Source of the DNA: Sphingobium algorifonticola
GTDB taxonomy: Bacteria > Pseudomonadota > Alphaproteobacteria > Sphingomonadales > Sphingomonadaceae
Assembly (NCBI RefSeq): GCF_004005485.1
Contig: NZ_RZUL01000001.1
Coordinates: 62,001 to 126,000, forward strand
Reading direction: 5' to 3'
Length of the DNA stretch: 64,000 nucleotides
Shown here: positions 10,191-18,880 of the stretch, in pieces
Layout of the letters: each line of letters begins with the position of its first letter
Position numbering within the stretch: position 1 is the first letter of the stretch
The notes under the pieces: generated by a model
What the model was told of the DNA's origin: nothing
The model's input: the letters and a program-made list of their open reading frames with translations, nothing else
The model's database searches: none
Translations under genes and position numbers: made by a program

Positions 10191-10588
10191 ATGCCAGGAG
10201 GCCTGTAAGCCGGGTTCTGTCCATCCCGGCAAGCCGGAACTGGGCGACCATTCATCTAGGACCATGATCGCTCATGGCCTCAAGCAACCAACCCGGACGA
10301 TCGAGCCGAAAAATGCCCTGGAACTTGCGCTCCGTGCCGTCCCTATTCGGTCTTGCTCCCGGTGGGGTTTACCATGCCGTCGCCCGTTGCCGGGGACGCG
10401 GTGCGCTCTTACCGCACCCTTTCACTGTCACGCGGCCGAAGCCTCAAGTCCTAAGACAAACGCGACCTGCTCTCTGTTGCACTTTCCCTGGAGTTGCCTC
10501 CGCCAGCCGTTAGCTGGCACCGTCTTTTCGTGGAGCCCGGACTTTCCTCGCCATATCGCTATGCCGCGGTCGCCCAGCCTCCTGGCAT
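10191..10588 (-). ncRNA. rnpB: RNase P RNA (class A)
   Basis: The minus strand carries the conserved core GAGGAAAGTCCGGGCTCC near the 5' end, AGGGAAAGTGCAACAGAGAG in the middle and GGCTTACAGGCCTCCTGGCA at the 3' end. The ends pair as helix P1: ATGCCAGGAGGC at 10588-10577 with GCCTCCTGGCAT at 10202-10191. This is the catalytic RNA that matures tRNA 5' ends. It lies about 25 bp after the amidase stop on the same strand, so its promoter probably overlaps the amidase coding end. Confidence 0.96.
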
Positions 10589-10613
10589 TGCGGCCTTAGC
10601 GGCAATTTCCCGG

Positions 10614-11309
10614 CTAGTCATCCCCCCGCGGCTTCGGCAAAAGCAGCGCCAGCAGAATGGCGCGACATTCGCCGTCGATGATCCCGTCGATCATTTCCGG
10701 GCGAAAGCGGCGCTGGAAGGCAACGACGGCCGCCTCCTGATCGGTAATGTCATAACCGAAGCGTTCGAGCGCGAGCATAAAGCCGCTATCGGTCCAGTGC
10801 GGGTCCATGAGGTTCTTGGTCGGGCGCGGAAGGGCCAGCCGAAGCCGGGCCAATGTGTGCCAGGGAAAAAGCTCGCCAGGGTCCTGCTTGCGCGCCGGTG
10901 CGATGTCGCTGTGACCCACGACATTGCCGCGGGTGATGCGATATCGCTGCACAATATCATTCACCAGCGGAACTAGCGCTTGCATCTGCACCTCAGGAAA
11001 AGGGCGATAGCCCCATTCATGGCCCGGATTGACGATCTCTATCCCGATGCTGGCGGAATTGACGTCGGATATGCCGCGCCAGTGCGACTTGCCGGCGTGC
11101 CAGGCGCGCTTCTCCTCGGCGACCATGCGGATCACCTGCCCGTCCTCCGTCACGACATAATGGGCCGACACTTTCGATTCCGGATTGGCGAGCCAGTTGA
11201 TCGCGCTCGCTGCATCAGGCATCCCGGTATAATGCAGGACCAGCATCGAAACCGGCGCCTTGCGGTCATCGAAATTGGGAGAAGGCGTTTCGATGATGCC
11301 GCTGTACAT
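10614..11309 (-). CDS. N-acetylmuramoyl-L-alanine amidase (AmiD/AmpD-type, amidase_2)
   Basis: About 231 residues. The amidase_2 zinc domain shows LVLHYTGM (His26), the HAGKSHWRG motif and GHSDIAPARKQDPG, followed by a C-terminal peptidoglycan-binding-like helical domain (ALERFGYDITDQEAAVVAFQ). It should cut the bond between muramic acid and the stem peptide during wall recycling. No signal peptide is visible, which favours a cytoplasmic recycling role. ATG 11309 overlaps the EamA stop (TGATG). A GTG one codon upstream is possible but less likely. Confidence 0.93.
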   Translation of the reverse strand: MYSGIIETPSPNFDDRKAPVSMLVLHYTGMPDAASAINWLANPESKVSAHYVVTEDGQVIRMVAEEKRAWHAGKSHWRGISDVNSASIGIEIVNPGHEWGYRPFPEVQMQALVPLVNDIVQRYRITRGNVVGHSDIAPARKQDPGELFPWHTLARLRLALPRPTKNLMDPHWTDSGFMLALERFGYDITDQEAAVVAFQRRFRPEMIDGIIDGECRAILLALLLPKPRGDD

Positions 11310-12247
11310 CACGACGGTGTCTCGATCATCTGGCCCCGTTTCGCGGTACGGATCGTGATGACCGCTACGCCCACAAGCACGAACACTCCACCCAGCATCA
11401 TCATTCCCGTGATCGGCGTGTCAAATATGACGTAGGAGACAATGACGGAGAGTATCGGCGCAATCAAGGTGTAGGGCATGACGGCCCCGATCGGATGCCG
11501 CTGCACCAGGATCGACAGGCCGCCATGCCCGATGATTGTCGAACCGATGGCGGAGAAGCCGATCCACAGCCAGGCCAGCGCAGGCATTGCGACGATTCCG
11601 GCCATGGCCTCACGCTCGAATATCAGCGCGAGCGGCCCCAGAATCATCACCCCAGCCAGACCGAGCCACGCGAACAGCGTCGCCACGCGCACGTCAGCCA
11701 TCTGGCGCGTCATCAATGAGCCCACCGCCCAGATCAGGGACGAACCGGCCATCAATGCAAGGCCGGGGAGTTCGTGGATGGCAGCGGGATCGAACCCGAC
11801 GAGCATGACCCCGGTAAAAGCCAGGAACAGCCCCATGACACGCGGCAGCCGGATTTTTTCGCCCAGGAACAGCACCGAAAGGAGCACCGCAAACGGCGCG
11901 CCCATCTGCCCCGCGATGACGAGCGCGCCGACATTGTCCGAAATGGCGAGCGCCATGTTGATCGGTATGTAGAATAACGCACCCGCCAGCACGGCATAGA
12001 GTGGAATGACGCGCATCCGCCCCGGCACGAAGCGCAGGAACGGCAGGCATAACACCGCCACGATCGCCTGCCGCAGAAAGGCGGCCGTCAGCGGCGAGGT
12101 GAGTTGCAGGGCCAGCTTCACCGCAATCACGTTCAGCCCCCATGTCACAGTCATCAGGGCGATAAGGACCCAATCCCGCAGGTCGAACGGCCGCTCGACA
12201 TGTACGGGTGGTGCAGGCGGTATATTGGGGGAGGCAGGCGAAGGCAT
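11309..12247 (-). CDS. EamA/DMT-family transporter
   Basis: Integral membrane protein of 312 residues with about ten hydrophobic segments in two EamA repeats; the first repeat begins at DWVLIALMTVTWGLNVIAVK. This drug/metabolite family exports amino acids, metabolites or drugs; the substrate cannot be read from sequence. It is translationally coupled to the downstream amidase, so a wall-related substrate such as an amino acid or peptide is possible but speculative. Confidence 0.92.
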   Translation of the reverse strand: MPSPASPNIPPAPPVHVERPFDLRDWVLIALMTVTWGLNVIAVKLALQLTSPLTAAFLRQAIVAVLCLPFLRFVPGRMRVIPLYAVLAGALFYIPINMALAISDNVGALVIAGQMGAPFAVLLSVLFLGEKIRLPRVMGLFLAFTGVMLVGFDPAAIHELPGLALMAGSSLIWAVGSLMTRQMADVRVATLFAWLGLAGVMILGPLALIFEREAMAGIVAMPALAWLWIGFSAIGSTIIGHGGLSILVQRHPIGAVMPYTLIAPILSVIVSYVIFDTPITGMMMLGGVFVLVGVAVITIRTAKRGQMIETPS

Positions 12248-12288
12248 AGCTTCGCCCTAACGCATAATCGTCGGTAACGCAGCGACTA

Positions 12289-13188
12289 TCAGCGCGCGCG
12301 ACGGATCGGCTGTTCGGCTATTTCACCCGGACCGCCACGGCGCTCATAGCTGCCGCGGAAATCCCGGCTGGACGCGAACTCCTCTGTCTGGCCGATCACC
12401 GTTTCGCCGGCACCCAGCAGAAGATAGCCGCCGGACCGGCTATATTGCGCGAGGCGCTGAAATGCCTTCCGCCGCATGTCCAGCGAGAAATAGAGAAGGA
12501 CGTTACGGCACAGGATCAGGTCGTAATGGCCACCCGGCACTTGCGGGTCGAACAGATTGTCGACCCGGAAATCGATCATCCGCCGCAGGTCGTCATTGGC
12601 TTTCCAATCATCGCCGACAGGTTCGAAAAATCGCAGCAGGTCGGTGATCGCGAGGCCACGCTGAACATCGATCTGCGAGAAAATGCCGGATTTGGCGCGC
12701 GCGACCGCGGCGGTGGAAATGTCGGTCGCCAATATGCTGATACGCCAGCCCTGCCAGCGATCCTGATCCTTGCGGAACTGCATCGCCAGCGAATAGGCTT
12801 CCTGTCCGGTCGAGCAACCGGCACACCAGATACGCAACACCCGCTCGCTGCGAGTCTGTTGCATATGGGGCAGCAATTCCCGCGCGATCATGTCGAACGT
12901 CTGGAGATCGCGAAAGAAGCTGCTTTCGTTGTTGAGAAGCGCGTTGACGACGTCGTCGCTCAATTGCCGTTCGGTTCCCGACAGCAACCGCGCGACCAAT
13001 GCTTCAAGATCAGGCAAGGCATTGGCCCGCAGGACCGGCTTGAGCGCGGTTTCGATGCGCCATATCCGGTTTTCGGCGAGAATCTGGCCCGTGCGCGATT
13101 CGAGGAGGCCCGCCAACACCCGCATCGCGCTGGTGAAGCTGGTACGGCTGGTCTCGGCCACCGCCGCCCGTGCTACCCCATCGCTCAT
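12289..13188 (-). CDS. cheR: Chemotaxis protein methyltransferase CheR
   Basis: Protein of 299 residues. The small N-terminal helical domain (about 15-85) includes NNESSFFRDLQTFD. The SAM-binding domain carries RIWCAGCSTGQEAYSLAM and FDLILCRNVLLYF-type motifs (here YDLILCRNVLLYF). It methylates glutamates of chemoreceptors. Its ATG overlaps the cheB TGA (ATGA). It is the last gene of cheA-W-Y-B-R. No chemoreceptor gene is in the window. Confidence 0.95.
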   Translation of the reverse strand: MSDGVARAAVAETSRTSFTSAMRVLAGLLESRTGQILAENRIWRIETALKPVLRANALPDLEALVARLLSGTERQLSDDVVNALLNNESSFFRDLQTFDMIARELLPHMQQTRSERVLRIWCAGCSTGQEAYSLAMQFRKDQDRWQGWRISILATDISTAAVARAKSGIFSQIDVQRGLAITDLLRFFEPVGDDWKANDDLRRMIDFRVDNLFDPQVPGGHYDLILCRNVLLYFSLDMRRKAFQRLAQYSRSGGYLLLGAGETVIGQTEEFASSRDFRGSYERRGGPGEIAEQPIRRAR

Positions 13189-14291
13189 GCCACGGGGGCA
13201 ATCTGATGACTGAGATAGGGCATGATCTTCTCCGGCGGCAATAATGCGGCGGCGAGGCCCGACCGGGCCACCGATCCGGGCATGCCCCACACGACGCTGC
13301 TGGCTTCATCCTGGGCGATGACAATGCCACCGCCATCGACGATATGTGCGGCGCCAAGCGAACCGTCACGCCCCATGCCCGTGAGCACGATGCCCGCGGC
13401 ACCATCGCCGTAACAGCGGGCGATGCTCATGAACATCGGATCGACGGCCGGCAATGCGCTGAGCGGCGTGCGGTCGGGCGACAGGGCGACGGCGATCTGC
13501 CCACCCCAGTTGCGGCGGCACCCCAGATTGGCTTCGCCCGGCGCGACGTAAACATGATCGGGGCGCAATATCTCGCCCTCTTCGGCGACCTTGACCGGCA
13601 GCGACGTCATGCGACCAAGCTGCGCCGCGAAATAGGAAATGAAGCTGGCCGGAAGATGCTGCGTCAGCAGGATCGGAACGCCGACGGTTTCCGTCATGCC
13701 CGCAAACAATTGGCCAAGCGCATGAATGCCGCCGGTCGATGCACCAACGCCCAGACAGGAGAGGCGCCGACGCCCGGTCGCATCGCGCAACTGAATGGTC
13801 TGCTCCGTGCCATCTTCATTTTCGACGCCCACGATACGCGCGATCCGCCCCAGCAGCGCACGGGCAAACTGGTCGCCGAAAGATCCGTGGGTCGGCTTCG
13901 AAAGAATGTCGCTCGCGCCGATCGCAAGGGCTTCGACGGCGACGGCGCTGCCTTCCTCGCACGCGCCGGACAGGATGATGACCTTTGCACCATTGCCCGC
14001 TGACAGGATCGAAGGCAGGGCAACGATGCCGCTTTGCCCCGGCATCTCGACATCGAGCAGGACAAGATCGACACTGACCTGCGCCAGAACGGTCAACGCT
14101 TGCTGCGCGTTGCTGGTCTTTCCGACGACGACGAAATCCTCGTGCGCGGCCAGGATACGTTCGAGCACGGTACGCGCGACCACGGAATCATCGACGATCA
14201 GCACACGATGCTGACGCCCTTCCTTCCCTGATCTGACGGTAGCCTCACTGCGAGCGAACATCTGCAAAAAACCTTCAGGCGAACGTGACAA
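13185..14291 (-). CDS. cheB: Protein-glutamate methylesterase/glutaminase CheB
   Basis: Protein of 368 residues. The receiver domain (about 28-145) has the phospho-acceptor Asp80 in DLVLLDVEMPG. The methylesterase domain (about 180-365) shows the serine motif GASTGG, histidine in TQHLPASF and the aspartate motif GMGRDG. It removes methyl groups from receptors and is activated by CheA. The first 28 residues before QHRVLIVDDS are extra; ATG at 14261 (MFARSEA) would give a shorter form. It is coupled to cheR. Confidence 0.96.
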   Translation of the reverse strand: MSRSPEGFLQMFARSEATVRSGKEGRQHRVLIVDDSVVARTVLERILAAHEDFVVVGKTSNAQQALTVLAQVSVDLVLLDVEMPGQSGIVALPSILSAGNGAKVIILSGACEEGSAVAVEALAIGASDILSKPTHGSFGDQFARALLGRIARIVGVENEDGTEQTIQLRDATGRRRLSCLGVGASTGGIHALGQLFAGMTETVGVPILLTQHLPASFISYFAAQLGRMTSLPVKVAEEGEILRPDHVYVAPGEANLGCRRNWGGQIAVALSPDRTPLSALPAVDPMFMSIARCYGDGAAGIVLTGMGRDGSLGAAHIVDGGGIVIAQDEASSVVWGMPGSVARSGLAAALLPPEKIMPYLSHQIAPVA

Positions 14292-14330
14292 GTTGAGGAG
14301 ACGACGCCTCCTGTGCGCATGAGGAAAAGG

Positions 14331-14696
14331 TCAGATGACTCCCACGATCTGGAGCTTGCTTTCGAGCGTGTCACGATCGAACGGTTTCATCACATATTCG
14401 TCGGCACCGGCCTCAACCGCCGCCTTGATATGTCCCAAGCCATTTTCCGTCGTGCAGAAAATGACTTTCGGTCGCGCGTCGAGCTTCGTCTTGGACAGTT
14501 CCTGGAGGAATTCCATCCCGCTCATCACGGGCATGTTCCAGTCGAGAAGAACGACATCGGGCAGCGACGCTTCGCACTGCGTAAGGGCGTCGCGGCCGTC
14601 ACAAGCCTCCGTCACGTGGATGTCGAGCGACTCCAATATGTGCCGAGCGACCTTGCGAATGACTTTCGAGTCATCGACGACGAGGCAGTTTTTCAT
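14331..14696 (-). CDS. cheY: Single-domain response regulator CheY
   Basis: A lone receiver domain of 121 residues: acidic pair DD at 8-9, phospho-acceptor Asp52 in VLLDWNMPVMSG, and the conserved threonine and lysine regions (FCTTENG, VMKPF). It carries the CheA phosphate to the flagellar motor, or in alphaproteobacteria may act as a phosphate sink. It lies between cheW and cheB in the same direction. Confidence 0.94.
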   Translation of the reverse strand: MKNCLVVDDSKVIRKVARHILESLDIHVTEACDGRDALTQCEASLPDVVLLDWNMPVMSGMEFLQELSKTKLDARPKVIFCTTENGLGHIKAAVEAGADEYVMKPFDRDTLESKLQIVGVI

Positions 14697-14785
14697 CAGT
14701 TTAGGACCCTTTTCCGGCGCTTCCCACGCAGCAATGCCTTAGCGCCTAAAGCTGAGCGATTGGTAAATGGCTGATTGAAAAAGAT

Positions 14786-15226
14786 TTACGCGGCCTGTGC
14801 CGTCAACGCAGGGTCTATGAAACTGGCCAGAGATACCAGCAGATGCGCCGTGCCTTCATTTTCCACAATGGCCTGGACGAACGGCGCCCAGGCTGGCGAC
14901 AACGGACTGTGGAGAGGCAGCGGGGCCTGCTGCACCGCGCAGATATCGCTGACGGATTCGACGATGAGGCCGTAGCTGTGGCCGCTGATGTCGGCGACGA
15001 TGGCAAGCTGGCCTTGCAGGCGCGACGCCGACCGGTCGTCGATCAGCGCGGCGATGTCGATCATGGTCAGAACGCGGCTGCGCAATGCGGAAAGCCCGGC
15101 AATATGACGCGGCATGCCCGGCACGGGTGAAATGTCGGCGAAGCGCACGACCGCTTCGACGTCTTCCGACCGCACCGCGATCGGGGTTCCGGCGACGCGC
15201 GCGAACAGATAGAGGGGATCAGTCAT
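14786..15226 (-). CDS. cheW: Chemotaxis coupling protein CheW
   Basis: Protein of 146 residues made only of a CheW (SH3-like) domain: YLFARVAGTPIAVRSEDVEA, PGMPRHIAGLSALRSRVLTM, and LIVESVSDICAV. It links chemoreceptors to the CheA kinase in the membrane array. The ATG overlaps the cheA stop (ATGA), so the two are coupled. Confidence 0.93.
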   Translation of the reverse strand: MTDPLYLFARVAGTPIAVRSEDVEAVVRFADISPVPGMPRHIAGLSALRSRVLTMIDIAALIDDRSASRLQGQLAIVADISGHSYGLIVESVSDICAVQQAPLPLHSPLSPAWAPFVQAIVENEGTAHLLVSLASFIDPALTAQAA

Positions 15227-17595
15227 GCGGCACGGTCCTTGCGGATGGTTTCGATCGCCGCCATCAGAGCGGCGCTGTCATAACGATAGATGGTCGGATC
15301 GTTGACGCCAGAAGGCCGTGGCGCAGAGCGCAGCCTGACCACCGGATGGCTTTGCGGAAGGCAATCGGTGGCGCCCGAACCCACGCTGACCACGACATCA
15401 TCGGGCCTTAGCGGTGCATCCTCAGGCAGGCCGATAACGACATCATATCCCGCCTGCTGCAAAAGCGGTGCAAGCATCTCCCGCGCCCAAGGGTCGTCCC
15501 CTTCCGCCAGAACACAGCGGGGCGGTGCGTCATCCCTCACCGGATCATGTGGCATCGCCGCGAACAGAACGAAGGGATCGAGGATTTCGAGGTGGATGCC
15601 ATCGATCACGGTGACCCCGCTGATCGGCCCGTCGGACAGGCGCATGTCCGGGACAGTGGGCATTTCTACGATGTCGATCACGCGGCCTACGGGATAGCAT
15701 ATTTCCCGGTCACCGTCGCGCAATCGCAGGGCCGTGACGCGATCGGTATCGAACCGGTGATGGCCGTTCGCGACCCACAGAAGGCGATCGTCCACCCGCA
15801 CGAACGCGCGGCCCGCAGACATGCCGAAGCGGGCTGCATCGATGTCTTCGACTCGCTCGACAAGCGACAGGCGGAGCAGCCGCTCCTCGCCGCCAAGCTC
15901 CCGAAACCGCAAAGCACGGATCATCTCTGGGCCGGCTTCCGCTTGTCGATCATGGTCCGGCGCGGCCAATCCGCCATTGTCGGCCGCAAGCGACAAACCG
16001 GCGGCATTGGCGAGGCCAGCGGCATCGAGCAGCAGCATCGGCCGACCATTGTCCGGCAGGGTCATGCCCGCATAGACTCCCGCCATCATGACGACGGGTG
16101 AGGCGGGCCGGATAACCAGCTCCTCATGATTGTCCACACTGCCGACGGCCATGGCAAAGGGTATCCCGGACGAAGAACGGACCACCATGATCGTCCGCGG
16201 ACCGTGCATTTCGGCGCGCGGCAGGCCGAGGACGTCCTCCAGTTCGATCATCGCGTGGCGGATGTTGCGGATGGTCGCGATACATGCGCCGCCAACCCGG
16301 GTGATCGACAGCATTTCATTGTTTTCGTGCAGAATCTCGACAATCGCGGCACGCGGAATGGCAAATTGCTGCCCGCCAGCACGCACGATCAAGCCGGGAA
16401 TGATGGTCAACGTGAGTGGGACGCGCAGGATGATGCTCAAACCCTGTCCGGGGCGATTGTCGATGGCGATCACGCCGCCGATCCGTTCTACATTGGCCCG
16501 CACGATGTCCATGCCGACCCCGCGCCCCGAAATTGCCGACACTTCGCGCGCGGTCGACAGGCCGGGATGGAAGATCAGGTCCAGCCGTTCCTCTTCGGTC
16601 ATGCGCGCGGCGACATCGGCCGTGATCGCGCCGCTTTCAAGCGCCTTGCGGACCAGCCGGGCGGTATCGATACCCCGCCCGTCGTCGCTGATCTCTATGA
16701 CGATCTGATTGCCCGACTGACGGGCGACGAGGCGCAGCAGACCCGCCTCCGGCTTACCTGCCTGCACCCGTTCGGCCGGAGTCTCGATGCCGTGATCGAT
16801 GCTGTTGCGCACGATATGTGTCAGCGGATCGACCACCATCTCGACCATCTCGCGGTCCATCTCGACATCGCCGCCTTCCATATCCAGCTCAATGCGTTTG
16901 CCGAGATCCCGGCACAGGTCGCGAACCATGCGCGGGACAGCGGCGAACAAGCGGTCAACACGCTGCATCCGGGTCTTGGAAATGACGTCGCGCATGTCCG
17001 CAACGCAGGCAGACAGCCGCTCGAACGCGCTGTCCAGTTCCGGGTCCGATGTCCGCTCGCGCAGCTTGCGCGAAAGCTCGTTGCGGGCAAGAACCATGTC
17101 CGACACGCCGTTCATCAGCTGATCGATCAGCGTGAGAGGCAAGCGTATGGTACGCATGCCGCCAGCCGCATTTTCGCGACGCTGCGGCGCTGCTGCGGCG
17201 ACGGGCGTTTCGACGACGGGCGGTGCGTCCACGGCCCGCAGCGCCGCGATCAACATATCGTCATCCTCGTTCGCAAGCGAGGCACCCGAGGCCACGGCTT
17301 CCGCCAGTTCGCCGATACGATCCATAACCGCCAGAACGGCACTCACGGTCGCCGGATCGGCCGTGCGACGATCGGCGCGAACATCCGACAGCACATCTTC
17401 GGCGGCGTGGCTGAGCCGTTCGAACCGCGGCAGATTGAGGAACCCGCAGCTTCCCTTGACGGTATGGAAGAACCGAAAAATCGCATCGAGACGATCGCGA
17501 TCGGACGGATCGGCTTCCCACGCGACGACGACACCGGCGAGCGCCTCAAGCGTTTCCTGCGTTTCGGAAATGAATTCGCCCAGTAGTTCGTCCAT
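15223..17595 (-). CDS. cheA: Chemotaxis histidine kinase CheA with second CheW-like domain and degenerate receiver
   Basis: Hybrid kinase of 790 residues. The Hpt domain (1-105) has the phosphorylated His44 in FHTVKGSCGF. A dimerisation domain (about 145-205) is followed by the HATPase with N-box HIVRNSIDHGIE (260-271), G1 DDGRGID (304-310) and G2 SGRGVGMD (356-363), then a CheW domain (about 395-530). Beyond the usual end there is a second CheW-like segment (about 555-680) and a receiver-like tail (about 692-790, CVLAEGDDPWAREML). That tail has VVVSVGS where the phospho-aspartate is expected, so it is probably inactive. No CheY-binding P2 domain is obvious between Hpt and dimerisation domains. 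ATG 17595 starts at MDELLGEFI. Confidence 0.95.
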   Translation of the reverse strand: MDELLGEFISETQETLEALAGVVVAWEADPSDRDRLDAIFRFFHTVKGSCGFLNLPRFERLSHAAEDVLSDVRADRRTADPATVSAVLAVMDRIGELAEAVASGASLANEDDDMLIAALRAVDAPPVVETPVAAAAPQRRENAAGGMRTIRLPLTLIDQLMNGVSDMVLARNELSRKLRERTSDPELDSAFERLSACVADMRDVISKTRMQRVDRLFAAVPRMVRDLCRDLGKRIELDMEGGDVEMDREMVEMVVDPLTHIVRNSIDHGIETPAERVQAGKPEAGLLRLVARQSGNQIVIEISDDGRGIDTARLVRKALESGAITADVAARMTEEERLDLIFHPGLSTAREVSAISGRGVGMDIVRANVERIGGVIAIDNRPGQGLSIILRVPLTLTIIPGLIVRAGGQQFAIPRAAIVEILHENNEMLSITRVGGACIATIRNIRHAMIELEDVLGLPRAEMHGPRTIMVVRSSSGIPFAMAVGSVDNHEELVIRPASPVVMMAGVYAGMTLPDNGRPMLLLDAAGLANAAGLSLAADNGGLAAPDHDRQAEAGPEMIRALRFRELGGEERLLRLSLVERVEDIDAARFGMSAGRAFVRVDDRLLWVANGHHRFDTDRVTALRLRDGDREICYPVGRVIDIVEMPTVPDMRLSDGPISGVTVIDGIHLEILDPFVLFAAMPHDPVRDDAPPRCVLAEGDDPWAREMLAPLLQQAGYDVVIGLPEDAPLRPDDVVVSVGSGATDCLPQSHPVVRLRSAPRPSGVNDPTIYRYDSAALMAAIETIRKDRAA

Positions 17596-17644
17596 TTGCC
17601 CCGTCCGATGCCAGCACGTGGCGCGCATCATCGGGCAGGGATGG

Positions 17645-17659
17645 TTAAGACCGCGTTAA
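17645..17659. promoter_or_regulatory. CtrA binding box upstream of cheA
   Basis: TTAA-GACCGCG-TTAA is an exact match to the CtrA consensus TTAA-N7-TTAA. It is centred about 57 bp upstream of the cheA start codon, in the 98-bp gap after chpT. CtrA activates motility genes in many alphaproteobacteria, so control of cheA-R by CtrA is a good inference. Confidence 0.65.
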
Positions 17660-17693
17660 AACTGCGGACTTTCAGCCATTTGGCCAGCAGCCC

Positions 17694-18347
17694 TCAGCCC
17701 GGAAGACTGGCGCCGAACAGCAGGACCGGATCGCCCGGCTGGGACAGCATGATGTCGCCGCCAGCGCGTACGACGAGGGTACGGATCATCCAGGCCGCCG
17801 CCGTGCGCGCCGACAGGGCGTCGGCCGCAAGTGTGCCGCCGAGCGCCCCGCGCAGCTCGGGATCGAGAATGACTTTCGGCCCTTCAGCGCGAACGACCAA
17901 TTCGGTCACATCAGCCCGGCGTTCCGCCCCGATGTCAAGTTGACCGCCCCGCACCAGTGCATCCCCGGCGATGAGCGCAAGGTTGAGCAATATCTTGGCG
18001 GCCGGCTTGGGCAGGCTGTCGTCGGCAACCATCCAGCCGATCTTGACTCGCCCGTTGGCGGCGAACATGCCCTCGATCGCCGTCAAGGTCTCGCTGGCAG
18101 GCACGCTGTCGCCATAGCCCCCGGCCGAACCGAAGGCGAGGCGGAAGAATTTGAGCTTGTTGGCGGATGTCCGGGCGCTGTCAGCCAGCAATTCCAGACA
18201 GCGCTGGCGCATTTCCGGGTCAGTCTCGTCCGCCATCAGTTCCAGCCCGTTGTTTAGCGCGCCGACGGGGCTGAGCAAATCATGGCACAGGCGCGAACAC
18301 AGCAGCGCCGCAAACTCTAGGCTCTGGTCGTTGGGCAGATCAGTCAT
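17694..18347 (-). CDS. chpT: Histidine phosphotransferase ChpT
   Basis: Protein of 217 residues. The DHp-like helical hairpin begins EFAALLCSRLCHDLLSPVGA with phospho-acceptor His22. A C-terminal degenerate ATPase-like domain lacks the nucleotide-binding boxes, as in known ChpT. In Caulobacter it passes phosphate from CckA to CtrA and CpdR. ATG 18347 (MTDLPNDQ) was chosen because it precedes the conserved helix directly. It lies just upstream of the chemotaxis operon on the same strand, with the CtrA box between them. Confidence 0.9.
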   Translation of the reverse strand: MTDLPNDQSLEFAALLCSRLCHDLLSPVGALNNGLELMADETDPEMRQRCLELLADSARTSANKLKFFRLAFGSAGGYGDSVPASETLTAIEGMFAANGRVKIGWMVADDSLPKPAAKILLNLALIAGDALVRGGQLDIGAERRADVTELVVRAEGPKVILDPELRGALGGTLAADALSARTAAAWMIRTLVVRAGGDIMLSQPGDPVLLFGASLPG

Positions 18348-18443
18348 GCAAGGGCTTTCCGGCGTAACCGACAAAGTACGAAGGGACGAAACAGCCCTGC
18401 CTCTTGCCGCCCCGCGTACGGCGATGCAAGCGATGATGTGACG

Positions 18444-18863
18444 TCACGCGTCGAGCGCCTGTCCCTCCACGATCAGCTGTCGCTCCACGAAGCGATCGTG
18501 CAGACCGCCCTCCCCCGCCTGCCAAAGGCGCATGCCGCCGCTTGCGATCACGAGCCAGAACTGACCGTCCGGCAAGGCCTGCGCCGCGTCTGTCGGCGAC
18601 GGCACCGGATTGCCTTGCGGATGCGAATGATAATGGCCGATCACGGCCCGTCCGCCCTGCCGTGCCGAACGGTGCGCGGCGAGCAGCGTTGCGGGATCGA
18701 TCTCGAACCGGCGCGCGCGGTCGCGCGCGACATTGGCGGCCGGGACGATATCGGCGATCGCATCCCGCGTGCCGAGCAGCAGGCCGCATATTTCCTCGCC
18801 CGCTGCGGCGCGCGCGCTGGCGATCAGGCGATCATGCAGCAAACTTGATAAACGCACGCTCAT
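18444..18863 (-). CDS. JAMM (Mov34/MPN/PAD-1, M67) metallopeptidase
   Basis: Protein of about 139 residues with a full JAMM zinc site: Glu24 in GEEICGLLLG, then His79-Ser-His81, Ser89 and Asp92 in HYHSHPQGNPVPSPTD. Prokaryotic members cut isopeptide-like bonds or process sulfur-carrier or ubiquitin-like proteins; no such partner (E1-like, ThiS/MoaD-like) is next to it. The start is ATG 18863, with a GTG at 18869 as alternative. It is divergent from the pseudouridine synthase gene with only 17 bp between the starts. Confidence 0.88.
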   Translation of the reverse strand: MSVRLSSLLHDRLIASARAAAGEEICGLLLGTRDAIADIVPAANVARDRARRFEIDPATLLAAHRSARQGGRAVIGHYHSHPQGNPVPSPTDAAQALPDGQFWLVIASGGMRLWQAGEGGLHDRFVERQLIVEGQALDA

Positions 18864-18880
18864 CCCCACATTGCTAGTCC

